Part shown: one piece after another, positions 1 through 12,500 of the stretch | Layout: each line of letters starts with the position of its first letter | How positions within the stretch are numbered: the stretch's first letter is position 1 | Assembly: GCA_011503125.2 (NCBI GenBank) | Contig: WWBZ02000002.1 | Coordinates: 620,001-684,000, forward strand | Length of the DNA stretch: 64,000 nucleotides | Direction: 5' to 3' | DNA from: Botryosphaeria dothidea | Lineage: Eukaryota; Ascomycota; Dothideomycetes; Botryosphaeriales; Botryosphaeriaceae | Translations under genes and position numbers: made by a program | Notes under the pieces: generated by a model | Seen by the model: only the letters and a program-made list of their open reading frames with translations | Told to the model about the DNA's origin: nothing | The model's database searches: none

Positions 1-528
1 CGACGGCGAGGTGAGGTCGAGCTCGGCGCCTTTGCCGTCCTCCTCTTCTGGAAGGTCCGCCTTCGCGCTTCCTGCGTGGATGGTCGAGTCTGAGCCGCTC
101 CTTCCGTGCGTCGACATGGTGGGACCAACAGGCGGCATCGTGCAGGCCTTCGCTTGTTGCACAGGGCCGAGTTTAGCAGGCGGTGCGCTGCGCGCGACTG
201 AAGCCCATGTCCTCGATGGTGTTTGCTGCTGCGTCTCGGTGGCCTCTTCGGTCTGAGTCTGGACCGCTGAAGGATCTTGCTTCGGGGCCGACTCGTTGGG
301 CTCGCTCACATGAGCGGCAGCGGGCTCTCCTTCTGTAGTGCCATCTTCAGCTTGGGACTCATTGCTGTTGTCTTGTGTTGACGGCGCGCGGTGTGGAGGT
401 GAGGGTTGCTTACCGGGCAAACGAGGCGGCGTCAGACCGGCGCGCTCGTACGCCTTGTCGCAGTGGTCCACGAGCGTGAGCTCGCAGTGCGAGCAGCGCG
501 AGTAGTATATGTACCGATATCTGCACAT
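1..528 (-). CDS. Hypothetical Cys-containing protein, 3' part outside window
   Basis: An open frame of 176 codons runs from an ATG at 528 to the window edge with no stop, so the gene is complete at its 5' end and cut at its 3' end. The N-terminus begins MCRYRYIYYSRCSHCELTLV, with Cys at 2, 12, 15 and 22 and a His at 14. After about residue 40 it becomes a low-complexity stretch rich in Pro, Glu, Gln, Ser and Thr and probably disordered. I do not recognise a named domain. The MC..Y....Y..C.H start is also seen, more loosely, in the small gene at 23771-24284; I have seen this style of start in uncharacterised Pezizomycotina proteins, but the function is unknown. An overlapping 108-codon frame at 410-736 lacks these features and is judged a shadow. 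Confidence 0.55.
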   Translation of the reverse strand, partial: MCRYRYIYYSRCSHCELTLVDHCDKAYERAGLTPPRLPGKQPSPPHRAPSTQDNSNESQAEDGTTEGEPAAAHVSEPNESAPKQDPSAVQTQTEEATETQQQTPSRTWASVARSAPPAKLGPVQQAKACTMPPVGPTMSTHGRSGSDSTIHAGSAKADLPEEEDGKGAELDLTSPS

Positions 529-1207
529 GGTTGTGTGCGATGTGGTCGTCGTGTTCGGTTGTGCGGTTTGGTGTGAAGACGTTGGAGGATGGATGGCGGT
601 CCATCAGTGACCTCACTTCAGTGTCCATGGACTGTGCGGCGCTTTCTATAGACGCGGCCGAATCATTGTTAGTGCTAGTAACCTCCGAGTGAATCCTACT
701 GTTCTTCACTCGGTCTTTAACCTTCTCTGCTATCATTCTCTACACCACGCGAACAACCTCAGCAGGACTGAACCCCCGCGCGTACACTACTCTATCTGAG
801 GAATAATGTAGCAAAACATCAGGTTCTCATCATGCGTACATGTCTGCAGCAGCCATACAAAAAAGGTTGCTCAGGTAAACAACTAGCATTCACTGAGACA
901 AGGCTCCGACCTTCCATGCGTAATGAACGACGGACGGCTTCACTTCACCAACACTTCTGAGACTGACTTCATCTCCACTTCATAGGCCGCTGTGGTCTTG
1001 GACAGGAGCAGATTGTTGCTCTGAAAAATACAACGTATAATTGGAACCAATCCGTCCCCGAAAAAAAAGCTTGACGCGGAGGGTTATACGCGCGACATAT
1101 TACTCCGACAGTTGTGCAGCATCTTCAAGAAAATCTAATCCTTCTTTGGACTATGAAAGTTACCTTACTATCCTCGTCCTACTCTGTGCCAGTAACTAGA
1201 TCCACTA
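529..1207. other. Intergenic stretch
   Basis: This 679-base stretch is the upstream region of the minus-strand hypothetical gene and the downstream region of the XLF-like gene. I see no further convincing gene, RNA or repeat in it. Confidence 0.6.
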
Positions 1208-2951
1208 TCAGAACTTCCTTTTTTTCTTAGGTCCTTGTGATTTTTCCAATTCGCGTTTGAGTTTCTCACGCTTCCTGTTTGCTCGCTCTTGCTCTGACTC
1301 GGGCGGTCCGCTCGGCGCTGCCGACGAGCTGTTCCGAACTGCGGATGGTTTTTGTTCTCGATGCGCGTCTGGGGATTCTGAGCAGACGGCGGCATTAGGT
1401 TTTCCTGCTTCCGCTGATGCGTCGGTTGAAGCCCCAGTATTCCCCCTTCCGCCTAACTTGCTACGAACCCTGTTGGGCGCAGGAACTAGGTCCGGAGATG
1501 ACTGACGGGCTGGAGTGGAAGATGCACTACGACTAGCACTTGCCCGCGCCTTCTTACCACCAATCACTCCAAGCTTTCCTTTGTGAATGGGATCTTTTGC
1601 TGGCTGCTCAGTAGTCTGCTCTGTGGAATCCGACGGCTTCGAAGCATCTGCACCATTCTCGTCTTCCGTCTCTGATCCGGTTGTGGCATCGTTTTCAACA
1701 ACCGGGGCATCGATCGGACTCTGCTCAGGCGGCGGATTGGAGGCTTTGCCTCCAAGCTTACCAAGCCTTTTCGGCTTTTGTGAAAGCGCTGGCGCGCCAG
1801 TCTTTGGAAAAGGGACAGAAGGTGATGACGGACCTGTAGAGACATGCACACGTACTGGTGGCTGGCTAGATGGAGCGTCAAGGTCTTCATCATCGGTAGT
1901 CTCCTCTTCATCGTCATGAGAAGCCGCCTGAGGCACAGTATTCGAAGGCCCGGGGTTGCTGAGAATTTGTTGAGGTTTAGACTTCTTCAAACGGGGGGGA
2001 GTGTCCTGGCGCTACTAATAATTAGTAGAGGCCGAGAAGAATCTGCATTTGGCGCACCTCGAAAATGTCTTCGTCCGCAGCGGTGACATCCTCATCCATG
2101 GTAACATCACCCTCGGTATCAGGTGCGGGGGTTGCGTCCTTATCTTTACTGCTTGCCTCGCTAATTGTAGAAGGGAGAGCGGCGAGCCACTGGAAGCCTG
2201 CATCTTTCGACTCGTCCGCATCTTCATGAAAATCAGATATCTTGAGCACTTCGACCAAATTCTCTTGAGAGAGCTGAAGAGATTTGTCTGCATTCTGACT
2301 CTGCTGCCACTCTTGATAATCGAAAGCACCGAGACCGTGCACTTGTCGTGCTGCCTGCTCTCTGGACGTTATGTGCTTAGAGCCTCTTGCGCCTGCTGCA
2401 CCAGGAAATACACTGGCTATCTCGACGCCAGAACCTTCCAACTTGTCCAGCAATTTGGAAATAATGTGGTCCTTAGCATTCAGTTGGCTGACAAGCTCAT
2501 TGACTTGCTGCTTTTGATTATAGACTCTGCTCATCAAAGGTGAGATCAGATGCTGTCGTAGAGACGCGGGTTGCAGGGATTCGAAGTGAACAATCCATTG
2601 AAGATCACCAAGGGAGCCAGGCAAAAGCGTTGTGAGATGAAGACTAAGGGTGGCGGGGTCCTTTGCATTCCTGATCAACTGCCGACGCGTGCCTTTCTCT
2701 GCGTCGATTGCGCTTCTGATGTGTTTGAGCAGCAACTGCATCTGTCCGGCATCCTCGGTCGGATCAATGGGTGTTTCTTCAAGCAAAGCACGCTTGAAAA
2801 TGCTTTTCCTGTCCATATTCTCCTTCCAGACATGGCTGAGATCCGTGAGAAAGATGGCGTAACTGCTAGACGCGAATCGGCATTTTGTAAACAAGGGCGG
2901 GCATGATGGTGGAAGGCCAGCGCTGCGCAACGGCTGCCAGGACGCGTCCAT
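1208..2951 (-). CDS. XLF/Nej1-like non-homologous end-joining factor
   Basis: The product is a probable XRCC4-like factor (XLF, Nej1 in yeast), which bridges DNA ends with Ku and ligase IV in the nucleus during non-homologous end joining. Two exons, 2951-2058 and 2011-1208, are joined by a 46-nt phase-0 intron with a TACTAAT branch site, giving 565 residues. The N-terminal head starts MDASWQPL and contains the SSYAIFLTDLSHVWKE block typical of the family. A Gln/Lys-rich probable coiled coil follows near residues 165-200. The second exon is long, acidic and low complexity, and ends GPKKKRKF. A basic C-terminus with a terminal aromatic resembles the Ku-binding motif known at XLF C-termini and could also serve as a nuclear signal. 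The start at 2951 was chosen because the frame further upstream overlaps the divergent cactin gene and shows no family resemblance. Confidence 0.75.
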
Positions 2952-3254
2952 TGCGCATTGAAGAGCGCGTTCCTTGCCGAAAAAAAAAAAAAAAACAGTA
3001 GGCGCCAGCGGCTGTGGTTGTTGTCGTATGGTGTTGCAGTGGAAGGCGAAAGGTCCGACCGAGCCACGGCCGTGACGTCTGCCTGCGGAGCAGATCCTGA
3101 GGCAGCCGTGCTGCGACCGTGCACTCGCGGCGCGCGACGCGGCTCTTCCGCGGCCCTGGCATCGCATCGCCCTGTCGCCGCCGCCGCAGCTGCAGCTTCT
3201 CCAGAACTTCGAAGCTCTTTTTTCCAGCACCCTCACCAAGCGCTGCACCTTACC
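2952..3254. promoter_or_regulatory. Bidirectional promoter region between XLF-like and cactin genes
   Basis: Only 303 bases separate the two divergent start codons, so both promoters must lie here or overlap. The stretch holds a run of 16 A residues at 2980-2995, the type of poly(dA:dT) tract that excludes nucleosomes in fungal promoters. The promoter role is inferred from position. Confidence 0.5.
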
Positions 3255-5043
3255 ATGGACCAACAGAGTCAACCACCGTGGCGTATGCGGCCGGGCGGAG
3301 GCCCCAACCGGAAGCCTGCGTCGACCATCCCAAGCAAACGCTCCGCCGATACGCAAGAAGAAGAATGGGTAGCTGGCGAAGACCGCTTTGTCCTGCAACA
3401 AGCGAAGAAGAAAGCCGCCATCCGCGTTATGGGTGGCCGCGCAAAGCCCATCGACTGGCTTGCTGTGACCCTCCGTGTCATTGACGGTTCCCACGATGTT
3501 TTGGACGAGGACGATGATGCAGAGCTCGACATTGTTGATCCTGAGGGCGTGCTGGAGTCGCTGGACGAGAAGCAGATGGAGGAGCTGGAAAAGGACATTG
3601 AGACTTATCTGGTGCTCGAGAACGACAAGAAGAACAGAGAGTTCTGGAACGTGTGTACCTACTATATCCTCAACACGCGCTTTGTCCTGCTAACTTTGCC
3701 TAGACTATGAAGGTTATTTGCAAAGACCGGCGCCAGAAATCCAAATCCTCTGGCCCTGAGGCTCGCGGAGTAAATACGGTCGCCGCCGACGTTGATCGCC
3801 TGCTCAGTCCGAAATCCCTCGAAGAACTCGAAGCCCTTGAGAAGCAAATCCGGAGGAAGCTTGACTCGAACGAGCCCATCGATGTGGATTACTGGGAACA
3901 CCTTCTGAAAAGTCTTCTGGTATGGAAGGCCAAGGCCAAGCTGAGGCGGCTATCGCAGACCATCGTCAACAGCCGCTTGCAAGGTCTACGAAAGCAACAG
4001 GAGCAAGAAGCACTCGCCGTGCAGGAGAAGTTGCGTGAAGTGCTTGGTTCAAGTTCACTCGCCCAGTCTTCTGTGACCTACAAGCAGGCCTTGGATCCAG
4101 AACCATTCCTCAAACTCCGCCCAGAAGATAAAGCACTCGAAAGTGATGAGGAGAAAGCCTTCCTTGAGAAGATAGTGAGTACAGAGCAGAGACCTCCTAT
4201 TCATCCTGTTCATAGTTAATCTTTCCAGTCGGAGGATCGCCGCAAGGTTCTGAAGTTGGGTTACGTGCCATTCAAACAATCCAATGCCGAGAAAGCCACA
4301 TCTGCCATACAAACGAAGCCGATGGATACATCCAGCACACCTGGCGTCTCAAGATTCGCCGCACGAGACGAAAATTTCTCACAGGCTACCACCGCGCTCT
4401 ACGAACGTGAGGTTTCCCGTGGTGTTAGCGAGAATGAGGAAATATTCAACGGTGAAGAGGAGGTGGTCACAGCGAACAAGTCACGATGGGCAGACAAGTA
4501 CAAGCCACGCAAGCCCCGTTACTTCAACCGTGTCCAGATGGGCTATGAATGGAATAAGTACAACCAGACCCACTACGATCATGACAATCCCCCGCCGAAG
4601 GTTGTCCAGGGATACAAATTCAATATTTTCTATCCTGATCTCATCGACAAGACCAGAGCGCCGACCTACCGCATTGAGCGGGAGAACGGGCGAAAACGTG
4701 GCCAATCATTTGCGCCGGCTGGAGAGGAGGATACCTGCTTGATTCGCTTCATTGCAGGCCCGCCGTATGAGGACATTGCCTTCCGTATCGTCGACAAAGA
4801 ATGGGACTACAGCGCTAAGCGTGAGCGCGGATTCAAAAGCAGCTTTGACAAGGTAAGCTCTCCACAAGAACAAGGACCCATTCAGGGACCATGACGTCGC
4901 ATGCAGAGCAGAGCTAACAGGACACAGGGGATCTTGCAGCTTCATTTCCAGTTCAAAAAGGTATGCCATTCACCCGCACGGGTCTGTCGTGCAAACCGTT
5001 GGGATCGGCCACTGATACGTCTCAGATATACTATCGAAAATAA
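3255..5043 (+). CDS. Cactin-family splicing factor
   Basis: Cactin is a conserved eukaryotic protein that works with the spliceosome in the nucleus (Cay1 in fission yeast). Five exons, 3255-3650, 3704-4174, 4229-4852, 4928-4960 and 5026-5043, are all joined in phase 0 and give 513 residues. The mid region shows the acidic, Lys-rich helical stretch ending in NREFWNTMKVICKDRR, like the cactin mid domain. The C-terminal cactin domain begins near residue 374 (SRWADKYKPRKPRYFNRV) and includes GYKFNIFYPDLIDK and the ending GILQLHFQFKK-IYYRK, which is the usual cactin terminus. The last two exons encode only 11 and 5 residues, so automated annotation may well miss them. The start at 3255 has a good context (ACCATGG). 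A longer in-frame start at 2958 would run into the XLF-like gene and was rejected. Confidence 0.88.
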
Positions 5044-6329
5044 ACGTATGTACCCGTCCTCCGCCTGTTGGACACGGCAAGGCCCGCCAATGATCTCCGG
5101 GGTCACCGCAGGGAAGCCTGCGTGCGTTCTGTCAGCCTACGGTAGAAGTCGCTGCCCTAGCGGGGCTCGGTCGGAAGATGGAGATATGCCCGGATTAGGA
5201 GAAATTCCCGGCTGCGGACGTTCGGCCGTCCCTGGTCTTTGGTATCTTTGGTTCTTGGAGGTGCCGTTTCGAATGCGCGGATCTCCTTATTCAATAGGTG
5301 CGTAGCAAATTGATCAGCATGATTTGAGGCTGAGGCTGAGGCCGCGGCTCATTCCATTATCCCATTTGACTAGCTATGGAGTTTTCCAATGCTGTAGGTA
5401 TAGCGAATGGTCTGACAAACCAGAAATACTAAGATTCGGCCAATGCGTGCTTGCGACGCTCTCTTGCAGTTGCAATTGTTGAGCTCAAGCGTGCACTGCC
5501 CGGTCAATTGTCTGCTATTGTTGCACACGCCCTGGCCTGCGGGCCTGAGAATCGCCAAACAGTGACGACAAGCGCATCAGCCAACAGTTGGGCACGTGGC
5601 GAGGAGTCACCAACCTCCAACCATACCCCAACACGATCTCCTGAGGCGAGCGGGAATGTAACACGCGGAAGCCGAAGACTGCCAGCACCGAGAGCAGAGT
5701 TTTTGCAGCTGGGAAGAGACAGTGGTGGTACAAAACGAACTCAAATCAAGACTCTCCGGAGCATGACGGGCCCCGCCGAAAGTTTCTAGAAGTGCCAAGC
5801 GGCAGAGGACGGCCGTGCTTGTCGCCTTGTATGCGTGGCCGCAGAGACGTTGGACGCTTGGTACGCCGCAGTCACGCACATGCAGCCTCCCGTCTGCGGT
5901 GTGCAATCTCTCGGCCATGCCAGAGCCTACTGAGCCAATGGGTTGAGCGGACCGACTAGCCATCACGCCTGGCGCAGGTCCCGCTGCCTAATTGCCCGGG
6001 CTTTACAATAGGATTGTCCGCGCGGAAGGCGAGCCCGCCATACTGCATTCTTGTTTGCCTGCCGGGCTGCAGGTGTTGACCTTGTGCGCTGGCAGCCGTC
6101 CGGATGATGGCGCGCGCAGAAAGCTGCCTGCTGCATGATACTGGCCCTCCACTCCAATAGAAATGTCCCACTGACTGTCGCCCTGCTGGGTTTCTGGAAT
6201 CTTTCTACCGATCGCCCGCGCGTCTGTTCGCCCTTCACAACAGGCTTAGTGTCACGCCCACCGCCGTTGGAACTGCACTCGCCGACTCTGCAGAAGACTG
6301 CGCCTCTCCCAACTCAGTCACAGCGTATC
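5044..6329. other. Intergenic stretch upstream of forkhead gene
   Basis: About 1.3 kb separate the cactin stop from the forkhead start. Short open frames occur (for example 5451-5789) but none shows a domain or intron signals that I can support. The frame of the forkhead gene stays open back to an ATG at 6135, so an N-terminal extension of 65 residues is possible. Confidence 0.5.
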
Positions 6330-8162
6330 ATGACAATTACGGATTCATCTCGTCAGCTTCGGCCCGGCCAATTTCAGATCCCCTTTAGAAGTGATACGCC
6401 CGGCGCCTCTTTCCAGTCGCATGCTCCCGTCCGCCAAACTTCCACTTCAGCCATGCCTTCTCCAGCCTTGTTGGTCCAGCCCAAGCAGGAAGTCTACCCT
6501 CCGCAAACAGTCGAAGACCATGAACACTTCTTCGACGTGGTCGGAGACTCTTCCTCGGGAGACTCTGACTTGTCGTTTATGAATTTTCACTTCCCCAGCC
6601 CGGCAGCAGACTTCTCTAATTATCAGATTGCTGCGTCTTCGCAGGCGCCCGAACCGCATGCCGCCATCAACTATGCCTCACAGCTGCGCATGCCGAGTCA
6701 ACAGCCGTATGCTGAGTCTTGCCCTCGTCAGTTCTCCTCGTCAGAGTTCGATCGAAACTGTCCCCGGACTCTTTCAAGCCTCAGCCCAGGCGACTTTTCT
6801 GGCGTCTACTTTCCCACCGGTTACCAGTTCCCCGCTGCTCAGCAGAACTTTTGCATTCCCGATCATATCTACCAGGAGCCTTCGGCGCGAATGGAAGAGG
6901 CTTTCAGCGGCCTTTCGACCCAGGATGACTCTCAGAACATGGGAACAAGCGTCTATCCGACCCCAGCCTCGCAGTGCTTCCCTCATCATGACTCCCCAGG
7001 TTATCATCAACCAAAGCAGCCCCACGGGGAGCACAACGGCGTCGGAAGGGGGCAGGACGATCTGAACCCTGAAAATGAGCCGTACTCCAAACTCATCTAC
7101 AGAGCCCTCATGGAGACCCCAGGGCATGCCATGGTGCTGCGGGAGATCTATGACTGGTTCAAGCTCAACACCAACAAAACGGACAAGGAGACGAAGGGTT
7201 GGCAGAACAGCATCCGGCATAACCTCTCCATGAACGGCGTAAGTCTCTCTTCCCCTCTTCATCGGTGTGCGACAGCGCCGGATTTGGCGAGTGTGTCACA
7301 GCCCAGCTAAGCGAAAGTGCTGCAGGCATTCGACAAGATTGAGCAGCCTCCAGGAGAGGATACGAAGAAGGGTCACATATGGCGCCTGACCGAAGAGGCC
7401 ATCCGGGACGGAGTTCAGTCGACAACCCGCTGGCGGCAACCTAAAAGTAAGCGTGGAGCAAAGAATTCTAACGGTCAGCCTCAACACCCCCCGGCTGCTC
7501 AACGACAAGCCGCAGGCTCAAGGGGCGGTCAGGCGGCCCGCCAATCACAGCGACGCCAGCAACAGCAAAAGCAGCAGCAGCAAAAGCAACAGGAACAGCA
7601 GCAACAGCTAGAGGAGCAACGCCGCATGTCGGAGCGAGAACTCTTCGAGAGCGGTCTAGGCATGACGCCAGGCAGGCCGCTGAACCCTGAGACCGATCCA
7701 TGCCCTGCTCAGTACATGCTGGGGCCTATCCCTGGAGAGCCGCATTCCCGTTACGCTCATCGGCACGGACTGCCTAATGCCAGTGACTTCGTGCAGCGTC
7801 TTTCGAGTCGCGCCATCCAATACCACCAGATGCAGTTTTCCGAGCCAGGGTCCACGCCGCTCTCGCCCATCGATCTCACGGACTACCCATCATTTCGTCA
7901 AAGCCCAAGTCAGAATCAGAGCTGGGCTTTCAACACCATGTCGGACACTCCCACACTCTTCGCCCCTGCGCATGGGCGCCATGACGGCGAATCTCTCACC
8001 ATGGCTGGTCTAGATCTCACACCCTCGGAAAGTCCATCCCTGTCAGATGGAGACGATCCACTCACACCAACCAACCCTGGCGGCCTAGATGTCGACCCTG
8101 ATGGTCATTCCGCACCACCAGCGCCAACCATCTTCTTTGAGGCTGAGGGCACAGTGATGTAA
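6330..8162 (+). CDS. Forkhead (winged-helix) transcription factor
   Basis: This is a nuclear DNA-binding regulator. Exon 1 is 6330-7238 and exon 2 is 7326-8162, joined in phase 0 across a GTAAGT...CAG intron, giving 581 residues. The forkhead domain spans roughly residues 250-342. It opens with PYSKLIYRAL, carries the recognition-helix block GWQNSIRHNLSMNG directly before the intron, and closes with KKGHIWRLTEEA. A long Ser/Pro/Gln-rich segment precedes the domain, and a polyglutamine stretch lies near residues 376-398, as is common in transcription activators. An ATG at 6135 in the same frame would add 65 residues; I chose 6330 because the sequence from there (MTITDSSRQL) looks like a natural start and the extension is low-information. 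Its targets cannot be told from sequence, and nothing here ties it to the siderophore genes. Confidence 0.85.
7544..7611 (+). repeat. CAG/CAA-rich polyglutamine tract in the forkhead gene
   Basis: Mixed CAG, CAA and AAG codons encode a Gln-rich run with interspersed Lys and Glu, inside exon 2 of the forkhead gene. Such tracts often vary in length between strains. Confidence 0.7.
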
Positions 8163-9558
8163 CACGAAACTCTTAAAATGACAAGAAACAGTGCTTTCTG
8201 AAATTCTGATTCTCATGCCAGTCACTGTTTTCATTCTTCCTTGAGTTGTGTTGGTGTCTTGTCGGAGCTAGCTTTTTCCGCTCTGCCGTTCGTTTCAAGC
8301 CTTTTTTTTTGAGCTCGGTTTCAGTCGCTGCGCACATACCCCGGATCCCCCTTGCAGTAAGGCATATGGCAACTGCGGTCCTTATGACCTGTCTTTTGCT
8401 TCCCTCTTCCTTACCGTTGCAGCGCAGCTCGTGTCCCTTTTGCTCGGCGTGGTTGGCTCCTGAGCAAATTATTGTGGACTTCAACGTTACCCTCTGTTGT
8501 GCTGCGTTATGACGCCAAAATTCCAATCCAAATATGACCCCGGTTCCCCCAGCGTGCTTTCCGTACATGACACATGACGAGTCGTTTATGTACAAGCCTG
8601 TATTGTCTCGGACAAAGATTATCGTGTCGCTTCTTGCTTTTTCCTTTTTCACCATTTCCTTATCTTATCTGGGCCTGGAGCTGGCTCTTCGGTAGCAGAG
8701 AAGTATCTTCTAGCAAAATACGAAGGCGCTTGCGACATGAAACCCGAGCACCCGAGTGGCGAACAGTGACTGTTTCATGTCCTCCGTGACGAAGCCTCTT
8801 GCTTGGCAGCTGGATCAGGGGCGGGAGTCGGAACTGTCCTGCCGTTGGCGCCGTACCGCTGGGGCTCGGAGAGGTTCTCCTGCCACACGTTTGCCTTTTT
8901 TCGCTTAACTATGCTTGCGTTCATTGTCACACATATTCTGCGGCTCCTCATCACGGTCCTGAATTCTCGGAATACAGCTATCTATCTTCGAATATCTGGA
9001 TACCCTCATCCCCTGCGCTGCGCTGAATATTCCAAGACCCTAGATCTCCCATCGCACCACCCCAGCCGAATGAGTTCATGAATGGCCTTGAAAGGGAAAG
9101 GCCTGCCATACCCCAAATTCCGCGCTGCGCTCCCGCGGCTAACCCTTGAATTCGAACGTCGTGCCGATCTCCTGTATCCGTCACTCTGCATTTGCATCCG
9201 TCTATTCGGGTGTTCGTAGCGCTTTCAAAGACCCGCTGATCCTCATGATGTTTCTACAAAAATTTTCGTAGTGAAGCCGTGTCCTTCCGTAAGTTTGTGT
9301 TCCCGTGCTTACGCAGAAGTGCTGCCGCCCATACCCCTGTTCCCCCGCCATCTATTTTCTTTGCCGTGGCTGCCGCCGTAGCCTTGGAAAAGCTTTATGT
9401 TGCACAGAAGGCTGAGATTTGTGGTCCGACTGCCAGTAATACATGTAGAGCATAAGCACAGTGGCTTGGGAAAAAAAACCTTTGTCTACCACCGCGTATG
9501 AAGTTTTAACAATACGCATTTTCACGGGAGCCGCCCTTGGTCTTTTCATAAAACGTCT

Positions 9559-9593
9559 TGTTTTTTTTTTTGGGGGGGGGGTGGGGGGGGGGA
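9559..9593. repeat. Homopolymer T/G tract
   Basis: A run of T residues is followed directly by a stretch made almost only of G, in non-coding DNA. This is a low-complexity tract that is prone to length error in sequencing and to slippage in replication. Confidence 0.8.
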
Positions 9594-12500
9594 GGCAGCG
9601 GTGCTCGAAAATATCAGTAACGAACATACCTTGAGAGGTGTGGCCGATATTCAATGCCAAAGTCAATCAGGGCCGCATGGCCGTTGTGACACAGCATCCA
9701 TCTGCATGTCCGGTTCGAGCTCACACGGGCGCCAAAGCCGCTGCAAAGCGGGTGCGCGAGACCACGCCAAGGGAGTGATCATCACGCCATCCAAAGGAAG
9801 AAATTATTACAGATGGGCCCGGTCAACGTGATATGCCTTTTTCGTTCTTGCTGCGGATGCGACGCATGTGGTGAATTTTGGGGTGATGCCAAGCTTCCTA
9901 TGATCAGTCGTGTAGCGCCATTTATGGCGCTTTTCGTTGATACGCAGAAGGCCGAGCGTCTTGGGTCGTGCAAATTCTCAGAGTGTCATCCAGTAGGATG
10001 GTAAGAGAGGGGCAGTGGAGATGCGGTGGGGGATGTATACGAGAGTGTGGGGCGCGGAGACCGAAAATATTTAAACCTAACCATGATGTATTCTCCTCGG
10101 CATATCCAGTGTATCTCTCGGCTAGCAGGTAGGAAATTATGAGCACAGCTGATAGTGGAAGACGATATCCAGCGTCGGACACGGTCACATCAAACGCACT
10201 TCCTCCTGCAGGCGTGGATCTTTGTGGCGGGATGAATTGACCACAACACCATTCCCTTCGGATCTGTATCATCCCGTCCCCGACCCAAGTTGTCCTCACA
10301 AGGTTGCGGAACGAGGCCCGGAATGCCGTTGTCAACGGCCCGATCCTTTTGTGTTAGCTGGACACAAACTCGTACATAGTACGAGTTACGGAGCCCTGCG
10401 GCCACTCATTGAGCACATTGGCATTTTTGGATGAAGTATCCACAATTCCGAAGTAAGGGAAAGGTCGAGTCTATGCGTCGGGAGCGCGTGTAACCGGGCC
10501 CAGGGAAAGATTAGCACGGAACAGGTGGCATATGCGACCTTCCTCATATTGAGTACCATCGTGCACTTACCCGCCCTCACCGAAATATTCGTGGACCTGG
10601 TATTAGCTTGATCTATTAAATTTCAGAAGTGTCAGATCTTTGGTAGCGGTGTGAAGCCGGGAGAGTAGCCACTGCAGGCTGCGGGCGTCCGCAGGATTCA
10701 TGGAAGAGAATAGCTCTTGGATATGTGTATCCAATGATAAGTCTTCGATACGTAGCTTCACATATGGCTAAGAGCATCGCGCCATGTCCCATCCATGTGC
10801 AATCCTCTGCTATAGGGCAAGGATGGTTACGTGCTTCGCAAACAGGATCTAATGCCGGATAGTGAATTATTAGTAATCGAATAGGCATGAGATATACAGA
10901 AGAAAAGGAACAATTTAATGGCTGGCGTGGAGTGGTGAAGATGCAGTTTCGCAGTGATTTTAGAATGTCTCACCATGTTTCCCACTAGTCTCGCTAGTTC
11001 AAGGTCATAAGATGTTAGGATGTACATGCAAGCGGTTCGCAACATACCTCTGAGTAGTGAAAGTCTTTTCTAATAGTTTATACTTACTGCGAAAGACACA
11101 AACCAGCTCAACTTATTACGCTTTGAGAAAAGGACCAGAAGGTGTGTCTCGGTCAACACGTGGCAAATCTATTGCGTCTTACAGTCCGTATGGTTTTAGA
11201 TTGCCAGGAATTAGACGTGTGGCGATGGCGGTGAGGTGCGGAAACGTGCAGCGCCACTTCGGGACCCTACGTCGATGGATCGAGATAGGGATAGAGCATG
11301 ATGAGATCTCATCAATGCACCAGCGGGCTGTTACAGTTGCTGAGAATAACCCCTGATTGACCTGCATGACTAACACGCTCTTTAAAGCACTTACCTGACC
11401 GAAATTTTTGGCTAATCGAATGCGTTGTGGTTGGAGCAGTTCCTCCAAGGAGCCATTGCCGTTGCATATGCCCACGTCACAGGCCACACCTGACGGCTCA
11501 GACCTTACGGGGACATGATTGCGAATTGGCTTGATGCCAAAGTTCCGCTTCACCGAAGACGGTGGACGATGAATTACTTGCTTGTATGATGACCTTGTAT
11601 TTGACCCCTCGCGCACCGGACTGAACTTCTGTTGCCATAGAAGGAAGTGCGGCCTTCTGTCTGCCCTGTGTTGCAGAAAAGGGTGTTCACGAAGATGTTT
11701 GTGTAAAGCCGATACATCTCTTGGAAACTTGGAAAGTTCGTCGGAGTTTCGTGCGTGCCAAGAAGAATCCAGTAGCTGCAATACCGTGACGGACGACGCT
11801 TTTCCAGGCTCTTACAAGCTGACGCCGGCAGACTGCATGTTGTTGGCAGGATCAGGCCTGTAAGAGCATCATAACGACGCCACGTCATTTCGTCTGCAGA
11901 GGCCTGTAAGGAACGTAAGCCTCTTTTGCTATCGATGGACAGCATCCAAACGATATCGTTGCGCAAGACAGGTAGACCTTGCTAAGAAACATAGTCGCAC
12001 GGCTTCTGCTGGCGCACATTACTTCGAAAATCTTCCGTGAAGCGATGCCGATCCCCGTCGCTGGTCTGACAGGGGCATGAAGATGTAGTTGATTGGCGCC
12101 AGAAATTTCCACCTCACCTGTTGATCTGAACGAGTCTTTGCTCAGCCTCACTTGGCTGGGTATATCGACATAAGGAAACACCCTAAATCCAGAGAACCTG
12201 TTCGACTACGTCGCGCGGAGACTAAATCATAACAGGAGATTTGATTTTATGTTTCACGGCTGTTATTGAGTGTGCTGTATGTGCGCGCGTCAATGATCAA
12301 ATGGAGTACGGGATCGCCCATATGCGACCGTCACATCCTGCTGTGTTCGGCCATTTCAAGAAATTTGTATTGTTTCAATATCTCAATGATGGGACCAGGC
12401 AAATGTTGCCAAAAAAAAAACATGAAAGTAGGGCTGATGTGATCTCTTGCACAGCTGAAGTGCAGAAGTCATTCATCTGCGTTAGTTTGGTAAGAGTAAA

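Noticed and set aside
410..736. 108-codon minus-strand frame near the left edge
   Set aside because: It overlaps the better-supported frame starting at 528 and has no recognisable content.
2958..3254. Upstream extension of the cactin frame from an ATG at 2958
   Set aside because: It crosses the shared promoter and the poly(A) tract; the ATG at 3255 has a better context and a sensible N-terminus.
2952..3494. Upstream extension of the XLF-like frame to 3494
   Set aside because: It overlaps the first exon of the divergent cactin gene and shows no family resemblance.
9711..9730. GGTTCGAGCTC, similar to a tRNA B-box
   Set aside because: It does not match the B-box fully, and no cloverleaf arms or A-box could be formed around it.
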